Assembly: GCA_023846275.1 (NCBI GenBank)
Contig: CM043869.1
Coordinates: forward strand, 22,364,237 to 22,428,236
Source of the DNA: Vanilla planifolia
Lineage: Eukaryota; Streptophyta; Magnoliopsida; Asparagales; Orchidaceae
Reading direction: 5' to 3'
Length of the DNA: 64,000 nt
Position 1 is the first letter of the stretch. Every line of letters starts with the position of its first letter. The notes beneath the pieces were generated by a model, which was not told where the DNA came from, searched no databases, and worked only from the letters and a program-made list of their open reading frames with translations. Of the stretch, positions 11,601 to 23,900 are shown one piece after another. The position numbers and the translations under genes are program-made.

Positions 11601-13124
11601 TTTTACTCATGAAGTAAAAATAAGTGTATGAATCTCATAAGAGGAGGATGAATTGTGGGTTTTAAAATATTTTTATTAATTTTAAGATTACATTTAGTTT
11701 TTAAAAAAATTTATAAAAATAATTTATGTTTATAAAAAAAAATTAAAAATATATTAATTTATAATTTTTATGATTAAAAAAGTTTAAAAAATAAAATTAA
11801 AATGATACATTAAATTTAAAAATTGTATAGTTTAAATTAGAATTTATGTTTACTCTTAATTGACATTAAAAAACTCTATTAGTAAAAGAACTATAACTTG
11901 AAGTTTTTTTATAGTTTATCTTAAACATATTTGAGATTTTTCTTTACGATTCACCTCCAACCTATTAGTTTTTGCAAGTTCAACTATATCCCATGTTTTT
12001 ATGAGCTCAATACCAACTCTATTATTTATGAGATCAAATCAAACTCGAGTTTTCGTAAATGTGGAGCCATCCAACTCAAAGAAAAATACTACAAGAAATA
12101 AATTTTTGATAAAAACATACAAATTTTCTTATTTTTATTGATGAGTATAAAAAGATACAAATAGTTTAAAATTATGAAAAAAAATTAAAAAAATGAAAGC
12201 TTAGAAAAATTAAACCTAATTAGAAAATTTTGGAATTTATAAATAATCAAAAATCATAAACACCCTTGGGAGAAATTAACATTAATAGAATATGGTGTAG
12301 CTCTTTTTTGAGATGTTAAAATCTTGTTCACGTTATAAATTATTTTATTCACTATTTTTAGATATCTATAGAAAAATTTTAGTCATAGTCATTAGAAAGT
12401 TAAGCAAAAATTACTTGAAAAATTGATACCAAACTGCTTAAAATACTATTTCAAACAACTTAAAAAATTATTCTAAAATGATTACTTGCAATAACACACA
12501 TAATAGCTAGTTAATTAGCCGTTATGTGGGATTGATTGGAGCTATTGGATCTACTCATATGAGTTCTCGACCTTTTGATCAAAGGTTCTAAAAGCAAATG
12601 AGTTCTAAAAGGTTAGATCAAGGTGGATTATTTTTAGACCATTTGATCAATTTGAATGATATCTGGATCATTCGATTCGTCACTGGTAAAGAAAGATTAT
12701 ATCTAGATCATAGGTTTCAAACTAGAGAAATATGGACTATCAGATCAAAGATAAATTATTTCAAAAGGCAAAAATAAATAAAACTATCGCATGAAATCGA
12801 ACGTGATCTTGGCCTTCTGATTTCAAGCAAAGATGGAGCTTGTGGTGGATCAAATAGGTACCATCCTATTGAAAATCGAATGGTAAAAAATAACTCCCTT
12901 TAGCCACGGAATATTAGACATTAGTCCCATATTGTTTAATGAAAAAATAGTTTGTGCTTTATAATATCTGTCGTGCATGAATAATGTGAGCCAAATGGGG
13001 CTAGCTCCCTCTAGTGCACTCAAGATTTCACCACTCGATTCACTTTTATGCTTACAAGATTATAGGTTATATTTTGGGTCTTAAGCTACCCATAAAACAC
13101 TATATGTCTTACCCCAACTGAGTT
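11601..13124. other. AT-rich spacer without a gene
   Basis: No recognisable coding sequence on either strand. It contains an snRNA-promoter-like motif pair at 12923-12967, listed separately. The stretch from 12500 repeats phrases such as TTTGATCAA, suggesting an old repeat. Confidence 0.5.
12923..12967 (+). promoter_or_regulatory. snRNA-promoter-like USE plus TATA motif pair
   Basis: AGTCCCATATTG (12923-12934) resembles the plant upstream sequence element RTCCCACATCG. It is followed after 23 nt by TTTATAATAT (12958-12967). That spacing is typical of plant RNA polymerase III snRNA promoters. A TTTT run occurs at 13044-13047, which would bound a short transcript from about 12990. The downstream sequence is not U6 or U3. 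Similar USE-bearing repeats are dispersed in many plant genomes, so this may be a repeat copy. Confidence 0.35.
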
Positions 13125-14800
13125 TAAGATTGCGCCCAGACCAAGATTGGGCTCCGACCCAACGTGGTTTCAGTTATCTCTTGAGTCAAGGCTTGTAAGT
13201 GCTCACTTGAGCTTCGGCTTGCTCGAGCCAAGAGCATAGCACTTACGCACAAGCTTGGGATGTGACGGTAATATTTTTTTAATTACGAAAATTTTAAAAT
13301 GATTTTTTTAAAATTAAGCAAGGTTTAACAATTACCTAATATGAAATTTGGCAAAAATATATAAGTAAGATTTAATTAAGAAAAGGTTAAAGGGATTAAA
13401 AAATGGAATTCTATTCATTTGTTAAATCAAGAACATAATTGAACAATTGGATCCCTGAGAGAATTGCACTTAGGCACAAACTTGGTTCCAGCTTGTCTCT
13501 TGAGCTGAGACTTGCGAGTGCTTACTCAGGCTCAGGCTTGCTCTACACAAGAGCATTGCACTTAATCATAAGCTTGGGATGTGATGATAATTTTTTTTAA
13601 TTATGAAAATTTTAACATAATTTTTTTTTAATTTAATAAGGCTTAGTAATTAACCTAACATAGATTTTGACAAAGATACATAAGTAAGACTTAACCAAGA
13701 AAATGATTAAGTGATTGAAAAATATAATCCTATTCCTTTACTAAATTAAGGAGATGATTGAACAATTAGATACCCGAGAGCACTACACTTATGCACAAAC
13801 TTGGTTCCAACTTGCCTTCTGAGCCAAGGCTTGCAAGTTCCCACTCAGGCTAGGGCTTGCTTTGCTCGAGAGCATTGCACTTAAGCACAAGCTTAGGATG
13901 TGGCAATAATTTTTTTTTATTATAAAAATTTTAATAAAGTTTTTTTAATTTAACCAAGGCTTAACAGTTAACCTAACATAGAATTTGACAAAGATATATA
14001 AGTAAAATTTAACCAAAAATGATTAAGAAATTAAAAAAGTACAATACTATTTATTTGTTAAATCAATTAGATAATTAAACAATTGGATACTCAAGAGCAT
14101 TGCACTTAAGTACAAGCTTGCAAAGTGGTGATAATTCTTTTTTAATTAAGAAAATTTTAAGAGAATTTGTTTTTAAAGTAATCAAAATTTGACAATTAAC
14201 TTAACAAAAAATTTGACATAAATATACAAGTAGGATTTAACCAGAAAAATAAAGGGATTGAAAAATAGAATCCTATTCATTTCTTAAATTAAGGAGATGA
14301 TTGAACAATTGAATGTTTAAGAACATTATTTTTTAGGAACAAGCTTAGGATGTGGTGGTAATTGTTTTTAATTATGAAAATTTTAATATAATTTTTTTAA
14401 TTTAACCAAGGTTTAACAATAAACCTAACATAAAATTTGGTATATATACATATATATATAAGATTTAGCCAAGAAAAGAATTAAATGATTAAAAAAATAA
14501 AATCTTATTCATTTGCTAAATCAAGGAGATGATTAAACAATTAAATGTCGAAGAGCATTACACTTAGGCACAAATTTAAGATGTGGTGGTAATTTTTTTT
14601 AATTATGAAAATTTTAACATAATATTATTTAATTTAACCAAGATTTAATAATTAACTTAAACATGGAATTTAGAAAAGATACATAAATAAGATTTAATCA
14701 AGAAAATGATTAAAAGATTGAAAAATAAAATCTCAATCATTTATTAAATTAAGGAAATGATTGAATAATTAGATGTTTAAATAGAATTTGAAATTGATAT
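13125..14800. repeat. Six-unit tandem array with two unit lengths
   Basis: An anchor around AAGCTTGGGATGTG recurs at 13251, 13570, 13889, 14114, 14341 and 14572 (the last two or three diverged). The spacings are 319, 319, 225, 227 and 231. Each unit runs through a T-rich block, AATTTAACCAAGG, ATACATAAGTAAG and AAGGAGATGATTGAACAATT. The longer units carry about 92 bp extra, containing CTTGGTTCCA and CTCAGGCT. No coding sequence was seen. Confidence 0.85.
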
Positions 14801-15063
14801 GAATGAAAAATGTCTTATAATTAATAAACTAACATTTTATTTCATAGTAAAAAAAGAAAATCTTATTAAAATTGTGCATGTCTTTAATATTTAAAGCTTG
14901 TTGAACACTCTAAGTTGTTTTAAAAATCACTAATTTATCATCTTTAAAAGTGTATGACTTGTTCATTAAAACTAAACCTAACTCATACTAAACAAACTTA
15001 TTAGAACGAAATACTAAACATTTAAAGTTTAACTAATTAAACACAAAGGCAATCAAACAGCTC
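14801..15063. other. AT-rich spacer
   Basis: No gene or repeat recognised; joins the tandem array to the second TTAGGAT-type array. Confidence 0.4.
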
Positions 15064-15930
15064 ATAATTATGATATGATTTATGATTAGCAAAAGTGATA
15101 TTTTGATTAACAAAGATTAGGAATAAATTAGGAAAATTATGATGGTATTAAGATTATGATTACATTAGGTTTATGATTAACTTAGGCAAGGGTTGGGTTA
15201 GGATTTGATTTATTATTTGGATAAAAGATAAAGTTTGAACCAATATAAGTCCCAAGCAAATTAGCTTAGGTCTGAGATTAGATTAGTATTAAAGTTAAGA
15301 TTAAAATTTGTTAATAATTTAATTCGAGTTATGATTAGTAAAGATTAGATAGTGATTAAATTTTGGATGAAGATTGGGTTTAAGAATAAGTTAATATTAT
15401 TAATATGATTATTGTTTAGTCAATTTAGTTAAATTTATTTTTTTAGAGTAAAAATATATTTAGAATTGAGATTAGATTAGTTTAGCATAAGATTAGATTT
15501 ATTTTTTTTATGATTAGGGTAAGATAATATTATGATGACTATAGGTTGAGCCTAGATTAAACTAGATTTATGACTAAGTATAATGGTTCAAATTAGAAAT
15601 GAGTTAAAGATTAGGATAGACTTATAATTAAGTAATTATAAGTTTAGGATTATGATTTATTTTAAGACTTTTTGAGTATTATGGTTAGGATTAGTAATAG
15701 ATTGAAAGTTTTTTTTAATTTTCATTCAGATTAAAATTAAGATTATATTAGTTAAGTTTTAAGTTTATGATTAAGTGAGATAAGATTAAGAATAAGATAA
15801 ATTAATAATAAACTAGTTAAATTTTATACTAGGTTAGCATTACAATTAATATCACATAGGGTTACATATTAGTTTAGTTTTTTGTTAGATAAGATAAAGT
15901 TAGAATCAGGATTAGGTTTTAAACCAAGTT
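15064..15930. repeat. Second block of the degenerate TTAGGAT-type array
   Basis: Same C-poor composition and units (GATTAGGAATAAATTAGG, TTAAGATTATGATTA) as 8470-11600, in the same orientation. It was probably continuous with that block before the material between 11.6 and 15.06 kb was inserted. Confidence 0.72.
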
Positions 15931-16129
15931 TGTCGAAAAATAAAGGTCCCCTCTAAGGATTCTCACTGCTTTGAAGTTTAAACTATAATGTTCAACTCAC
16001 AATAACAAAAGTAACAGTCCAATGCAAAAAAACCAAAAACAATTCAAACATCAAAACAAAAAAGTCATCTATGATTGAGTACTCTAAATATTATATGACG
16101 CTCTAATGACCTTTTAATAGAGACTCTCT

Positions 16130-16950
16130 TTTAACTTGATAACTATCAAGTTGTTCATCAGACAATTTGATAGCATTTTGATAAAACCTTTTTTAGCTCA
16201 ATTTTTATAAGCCTTTATAAAATGAGATCAGATTTTTCATAGGATTCACTTTCAAACTGATCATTGGATAGTCTAATGATCATCTAAAAAAAACTCAATT
16301 GACGACTACTTTTTTTATCAAATTAATGACTCGGATGATCCGTTTATAGTGGGTTGGCTATTGAATAATTCAGTGCATTCGACTAACGTATTAACTAAAC
16401 TTGGGCTTCATCTTAAACTACCATATCTTTCTTGGCAAAGGATGTGATCCTCATCAATCTCTAATAGTAAGCTAATCAAATGATCCAATAAATTTATCCA
16501 ACAAAGATCCTTTGTTAATTAACAATCCATTTTTTATTAGGCTTTATTTATTCAAGTCTTCAAGTGTGTGATATTGTAAAGCCATAAAAAACTTTGATGT
16601 AGCATGATTTTCAAAGACATACTAAATTAATGTTTTAAGTTTGAAAACATGCAAAAATATTTAAAATTATGCCATACATTTGAGCCAACATGTTTGGTCA
16701 ATTAAACACTTATCTAAACTTTTTATATCATAAACTTAGCCTTAATTTTTTGTACATTAACTTAACAAATTTGCTTTTAATACATTGCTTTCTTGATTCT
16801 TCATCATCTTCAAATATGTTCACCTTAAACCATCAAAGTTATCACCTATCTCAAATTTGAGTTATTATCATCAAAATTTGATTGAACCATCTTTGAACTT
16901 ATGAATACATTGTTTAAAACACCTTGACAAAGTCTAATGAAGCAAATCAA
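16130..16950. repeat. Dispersed repeat, copy 1 (partner at 57.78-58.6 kb)
   Basis: Shares many phrases in the same order and orientation with 57780-58600. These include GATAGTCTAATGATCATCTAA, TCTTCAAGTGTGTGATA, GATTTTCAAAGACATA and a following CATCATCAAA-rich part. No open reading frame was found. It is probably a non-autonomous or LTR-derived element; its ends were not resolved. Confidence 0.6.
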
Positions 16951-17699
16951 GAAAACATCTAAAATAGTTTTGGACATTTCTTGTGTTTCAATTACTATCT
17001 TGTGAATTTTGAGTTATAAAATCTTAGTTCTTATAGGATATTCAATTATTTAACAGATTTATTAGTTGATTTCATTCTTTGTTAAGATTGTACCATAAAA
17101 CCTAAGACAGACTGCATAGTTCATTAAGCTATTAATAATATATATATATATATATTCATGTGTAATGAACATTCAACAAATAAGTACGCAACAAAAATTG
17201 AGTATTTTTATGCACTTATAATAAAAAACAAAGCATTTTATATTTAAGTATTTGCGTATAAATAAAGAAAAAATGCAAGTTCAAGAAGTTAGGCGTGAAA
17301 AATTTAGAATCATGCATGTAGAATCCATATTTATGCGCATATGTAAGCTTCCCATGCACGAATAGAACTTAGAACAGGCAGAAATAGCCATTTACACAAA
17401 TTGTATCCATTCCCTCCAGCATAACTGTGAAGTAACTATCAATTTTCACACATCTAATGGATTTTCCCATGGATTTCCTCACCAATGTCTATGATATGAA
17501 CGGAGATGATGACAAAGACTTCAGGACTATAAATACATCTCATTCTTCATACATTTAAGACTTACAGTCATAAAAAATGCATGTGCTTAAGAAGTTTAGA
17601 AGCTTTTATTTGTGGATTATGTGCCTTAGCCTGGTATTAAAAATACTCTTGCTTTGTTCATATGCAAGGATGAGAAGCAGTTATACCCATGAAGTCATG

Positions 17700-17987
17700 C
17701 AGGACGACTAGAATAGATGAAAAGTATCTTAAGTTACCGTTTATTAAATAAACAAAAAGGCAAATCCGAATTGTACAACTTGAGGCCAAAATCTAAGAAG
17801 AAGCTTTTGAAACGCCGGCATCAATCACCTGTAGGCTGCACACTCTATAAGGTCGGCTAAATCAACTAAGAAGCTTGATGGCCTCAGTTGCAGACCACTC
17901 AACCAATGAGTACAAATCCTCTTATAGGCATGATGATACAGGAACTGTATTCTTGATGGACAAATTAGTTCCATTTTGTTCAATGCT
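17700..17987 (-). other. HEMA 3' untranslated and downstream region
   Basis: Follows the TAA at 17990-17988 on the minus strand. A minus-strand AATAAA (TTTATT on plus at about 17741) is a plausible poly(A) signal. Confidence 0.45.
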
Positions 17988-20900
17988 TTAGTTCTGAGAT
18001 TTTTCCACCTTGGCCTTGATCTTTTGCTCCAATATTGCTTTCACAGTATCAAGACCAAACATTCTGTTCAATGCATACATATTCGCCAGTGTCTCATCAA
18101 GAGTTCTGCTGTCACTGCCATCACACCTCAAGTGCTGAAGCGGGCCATGAAGAAGCTTGTTCACAACACCACTGGCAAGATCTTCTATGGCTCTCCTCGA
18201 CTTCTTTGTCAGAGCATTCTCATCTATCTTTTGTATACATTTCTCAAGTTCTGCAGATTTGATTCTTTCGGCGTATGACCTGAGCTTCTTTATTGTAGGC
18301 ACAGTCTCCAGCGAGTCTCTCCAAGCGTCGAAGCTTCTCAGCTCTTGTATGATGATAGCTTGGGCCTCCATTGCCTTCCTCAATCTATCTTCCTTGTTTG
18401 CCTCAACCACCTCTTTAAGATCATCTACATTGTACAACTGTGCAGATTCAACATCTGAAACGCAGGAGCCGACGTTTCTAGGAACCGAAATATCGATAAA
18501 AAGCCGGAGTCCTCCAGCACTTTGACTTGCAGGAGGAAGAGATTCAACTTGTTCCTTTAGGAACAATGGTGTCTCAGATGCAGTACTGGTGAACACAACA
18601 TCAGCTTCTGCAGCTGATGAGAGAATTTCTGTAAGAGGTCTGTAGATTATCTCAATGTCTTTCAGTTCCTCACGAATAGCATCAACGTTTTCCGATGAAC
18701 GGTTAACGACTACAACTCTTTTACAGCCTTTTGCAGCAAGATGTTTGATCACAAGCTTTCCCATCTTGCCTGCACCTATCAGCAGCATTCTAGCAGATAA
18801 GGCATGGGACTCTGGAAGCTTCATTAAGGCCAATTCTACAGCAGCTGAGCTGACTGAAACTGCACCTGAAGAAATGCTTGTCTCAGTTCGTACTTTCTTT
18901 CCAGTAGATATGGCATCCTTGAAAAGCCTATCAATGTTCTTCCCAAGTCCTCCACTGGCCTGGCCAATCTTAACAACTTGCTTTACCTGAGCAAGAATCT
19001 GCCCTTCACCTAAAACAAGGGAATCAAGTCCAGCTGCAACTTCAAACAAATGCCTTGTCGCATCGCTATCACGCAGCATGAAAAGGTGATCTCTAAGCTC
19101 AGAAACAGGTATGCCACTTGTCTGTTAAAAGCATCCACAGTAAGTACATATTACTAAAAGAAACATAACATTTGAACAAAGGTTACACACAAGCATTTCT
19201 TACTATATAACACTTGAAATATAGATGTTACCTTTGACATCCACTCCATCACTTCCCTGATTCCCCTATGCCAAGAAAGAGCAACAACATAAATCTCCAT
19301 CCGATTGCAGGTACTAAGAACAGCAGCTTCCTCTATATGGTTTAGGTTACATAACTCTCCAACTGCTCGAGACCATTGAGCCTCAGGAATAGCAAGCTTT
19401 TCTCGCATCTCGACAGGTGCTGTATGAACACTCAGACCAATAACAGCAATGCTACTCCTTTCCTTCATATATCCTGATTAACATTTAAAGCAAAATCCAA
19501 GAAAAAATCAGAATAACTGAGCTGCTAAAATTGAATCAAACAACATCACTCCTTGCATAAGGAAATCAAAATTTAGCCAAAACAAATATGCGATGCTCTA
19601 TGGAGACTTTTTCACTGAACAATTCAAACTTTGATCTCTATCAAAGCCTTAGAACTCTTTAGGAGATGAACTCTCACTGACTCAAGGTTAGCCATAATTG
19701 CGTGAGTGAAAAATTCAAGATCTGCAGCCACTTGACTGTCCAATCTTTGCTGCAGTAAAAACCTGGAATAGGCTCTCAACTATCCTGTCATCACAAGATG
19801 GAGTGATTGTTGATTTAGTGTTTGGTGGAGGTGAGAGAGTTATGGCCAAGATTTAAGAGATGTTTCACCGTTACAAGCCACAAAACAATGAATAATATTA
19901 TTCAATAGCAATAATCTAAACTTGTATTCATCTGAAAAAACATGCGTTTTTGAAAAAACGTAAAACGAAAATAAATATTCATGACATGAAGATAACCAAA
20001 ACTTTTTCTTAGGCATACCAATGTAATTTAGGAAGAAAAATAAGAAAGAATAAACAGAGAATTTAAATAAAATTAAAAACAATTTTATACCATAACAAGA
20101 CAATTATTTTAGCCAACACAAATAAATAAAGAATAAAAAGATATTCTAATGTTCCAATGCTCCAAAAAAAAATGTGGCTAGCAGTACTTTATCAAAAAAA
20201 AAAACCATGCATGAACCAAGTAGAATCATCTTGAAAATGAGCCATATCATACATTATCATTTTAGAAGCTTATTTTGATATATGCTTTGATTTGAGCAAC
20301 ATTGGGTTGTGATCTTATGAGAGGTTTATATTTAACTTACTCTTTGTAGACCAAGAGAGTTTCAAACTCATAATTTGGTACTGCATCATCTACACCTAGC
20401 TAAAAAAAACTCTACTTAGCAAAATTAAAATCAAGATAATCATCCACATGCTGTGAGATATTCTTCTCCAAATATTTCATTCTTCTTCTAGACTAAAGAG
20501 ATGTGCCCTACACAAGAGTTTTAGGTGTCCGAACTAATGACATAAAACAAATTACATCTTTAACCTTTCCTTCTAAAATATTCGGTTGGCTCTTGGAAGG
20601 ATGAGAGTTAAGTTGTATGGATCTTTTAACACTTGAGGAGCATGTTTAGTCTAAATTAGATGCACTAAAGTTGGTAGTAGTTATTGGTATAATGTATGAA
20701 AAAGCCTATGGTTTAACTTTAGTGTTGGAGTAGGTTGGTTTTTTATGCCTTTCCACTACTAGTGTTATATGAAAAACATCTTCAAGAATTTTTGGATCAC
20801 AAGATTCCATGTCTCGCCTAGTGTCTTTATGCATTCTAAGAATTAGATTATCATTTAATATCCAATCATCATATCTACAAGTTGTTTTAACAACTAAATC

Positions 20901-23900
20901 CTCAAATTGATTCACATAATCAATGGCATTCAAATTCCTATGCCTTGAGTTAAAAGCTGCACATAAAGCTTCTTATCATAATATTGTGGATCATATTTTA
21001 CCCTTTTTATGTATATGCAACTCATTTATCTTCTACCCATTTAGTTTCAACTTGAAAATCTAACCTTTTTAAAATTGTTCATTCTATACTAGCAAAAAAT
21101 GTCATTTATTTGTGAAAACCAATCTAAAAATTTGTTAAAATCATGAACTCCATAAAAAATGAGCGCTTTACCCTAGTCTTTATTTGAATTTCCAGATCAT
21201 AATATTTATGATGTGTTATAGTTGTTCCTTTTCAATATGTATTCCCTTTGTTGAATACTTGCATTCCCAATCCCCATCATACGTGTCATCATAATGTGGT
21301 TGGGTATGACTTTTGGGACTATGTTGTAAGTGTAATGTTTTACACTTGAGTAGAAAGTTGAAAAACCATATATGCAAGATCAAGTTTTTATTTTGAGATT
21401 TTTTAAATTGTTCAATCTTAACATTTGTGATTTATTTCACGTTCTCTAAGTGTTCTAGAGTTGTTGATTTGGGTGCAATATTAAAAGCAAATAAATCACA
21501 ATGAAAATAAGACTGCAATGTAGCAAAATCAAACAATGCAAAATAATTAATGAGATGATTTCTAAAAGTAGAAAATTTTAGTTTTAATATTTCTGGGTGA
21601 TTTTTTTATTTTATAGTATTTAGAAAAAATTCAAACCAAAAGTAAATGAAAACCAATAAACCTACACAATTATTCTAATTACTCTAATTATTCTAAAGAA
21701 TTAAATTCTAATTTTCATGCAAAAATTAATACCCCATCTTAACTCTTGTATAGTTGTTTGGGTAGATAAGATATCAATGCTTATACAATATAAGTGCTTA
21801 GTTCTTTTGGATTTAGGTATTTATGGTGATAAGGTCTAATGTGATCTTTTATTCATGAATATGACTCAGTATTCAAGAAGACGTCCTATCTTGATTTGGA
21901 TGTGACTCATACAACAAAGGATCATAACAAGTCGTGAACAACAAAAAATAAAATAAAACAAGCCAACTCAAGAAAACCCAAAAATAAAGATGTTAGCTCA
22001 TGGCGCATACACAACAATATGGTGGGGAAGACAAAACATCAGTGGAGGAAGATTCTATGGTTCGCTAATGTTAGACCTCAAATTGATAAGAAGACAACTG
22101 TAATGTGCATGTGAAAAAGTAGGCAATAAGATTTGTCAACCCAAATGACATGGAATTCACCACAAATCAAATGTGAGAATCAACGAAGTCAAACCACCAT
22201 TCACATGAATCATGCACAATAAATCACCAATGGAGGCAATAAAAATTGATATCATAAATGGAAAGCTTCCAAGTTACAACCTGAAGCATTCAATTTATAA
22301 TTTAGTAATAAAACCATCGCATGCCTCATCAATTAGATAAAAAGAGAAACTTGAAATCTAGATTTGCAAGGGATCAAAGATCTACTTGAATGAAATCAGC
22401 CATTGGATCAGAACAACATGCCCAATCACTAGCGTTTGACCCAGCAAGTTGAATGTTTGATGATGCAAATGCCATAATACACCTCAGTTTCTATCGCCCA
22501 ATAGCTGCAATAATGCATCTGAAGCAAGGATCTGACATATCAAAGGTGATCAGCCATCTCATATGAGCAAAATAAACACACACATCAAGGTTCAAGCTCA
22601 GATACAGCATATTACGAACCTCCATCCAATCATACATACAATGTATGGAACTTGAACAAAAAAGAAATAAATTTTTCCATCCAACCAAATGGAAACCATA
22701 GAAATAACAACAGTAAATAAGCATGTCCCATGCCATGCCTTAGTAATAGCTCATGCCATCTCCTCGAAACCTGTGGCTCAGCATATTCAAAATCTAGTCA
22801 ACAATAGCTGCATTCTAAATCAAACTTCCCCCTCTTCAAAGATAACTTGTCTTCAATGAAGGGAAAGGGGTAAATCTCCCATAGCTGTAAAAGCAATCCA
22901 AATATCTTGTGGTTGATTAACATACAAATATGGCTATAACAGAAAGGAATTGATCACCCAATCAAAACAATGTGCACCAAAGCAGTTTCCTCAACAATAT
23001 TCGACTAGGCATGTTGGTCATCAAATGGTGGGGCATGAGCATGAGCTTAGGTCTCCATCATTCAATAGCAGCAAATGCCCACCCAATGCACATATTAGAC
23101 ATCTAATAAAAGGGGAGCGGTTGTTTGATATGCAGCAAAATAAATGCACAAATTCATCTTCGAGCATGAATGCACTGTATCTCAAACCTCCATCCACCAT
23201 GCACAAACCATGTCCAAAACATGAAGAAATAGGAAATAAACTAATGCATCTAACTAAACAAAAACCACACACACAACAATAAAGAAGCATTCTCGCCTTA
23301 TGCATTGATAATAGAGCCTAGTACAATGGCATAGCTTGTACCACATCCTCAAAAAGAGTAAACTAGCACTTGGAATCTAGTTAACATCAATTTTGACGAT
23401 TGGACTGTTTGATTACCAATCAAACAGGCTAATAAAAGGTGCAGTTCAAATTGAATAGATGAAAAAATTTGTCTTTTGGGGTTTGAGATCTGAGGTCCAA
23501 TATTATAAGATCCAATTTTTAAGACATTTGTTAATTTTAGTGCTAGGATCAATAATCTATAAGACTTTATGAGTGTCTTGGAAAAAACTAATGTTTTGGG
23601 TTAACAACTTAAGAGCTTCAAAGGGGCAAGAATCTATCAATTACCAAGGTGCACGCAAAAGTGCGCCTTGCATCTAAAGAAAATAGTTAGGGTTTTCCCA
23701 AACTAAAAACTGGAGTTTTTTTTTTTATATTTCCTCTTGTACTTTCCCTAAGCGTGTACTACATTTATGCCATTTTTTTATTTGATGAGAAGAGGGTACT
23801 TGAGAAGGAATAAGACTACATTAAATTTTATAAGTTCCAACCAAGGTATTCTTATTCACGGTTTGCTAGTAGTGCATTCATTCATCTTTCCCTCCATTTC

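Noticed and set aside
17133..17154. TA dinucleotide run
   Set aside because: An ordinary microsatellite; nothing further to support.
22950..23305. Overlapping 94-110 codon frames on both strands
   Set aside because: No domain; the sequence is one half of a diverged non-coding duplication in HEMA intron 1.
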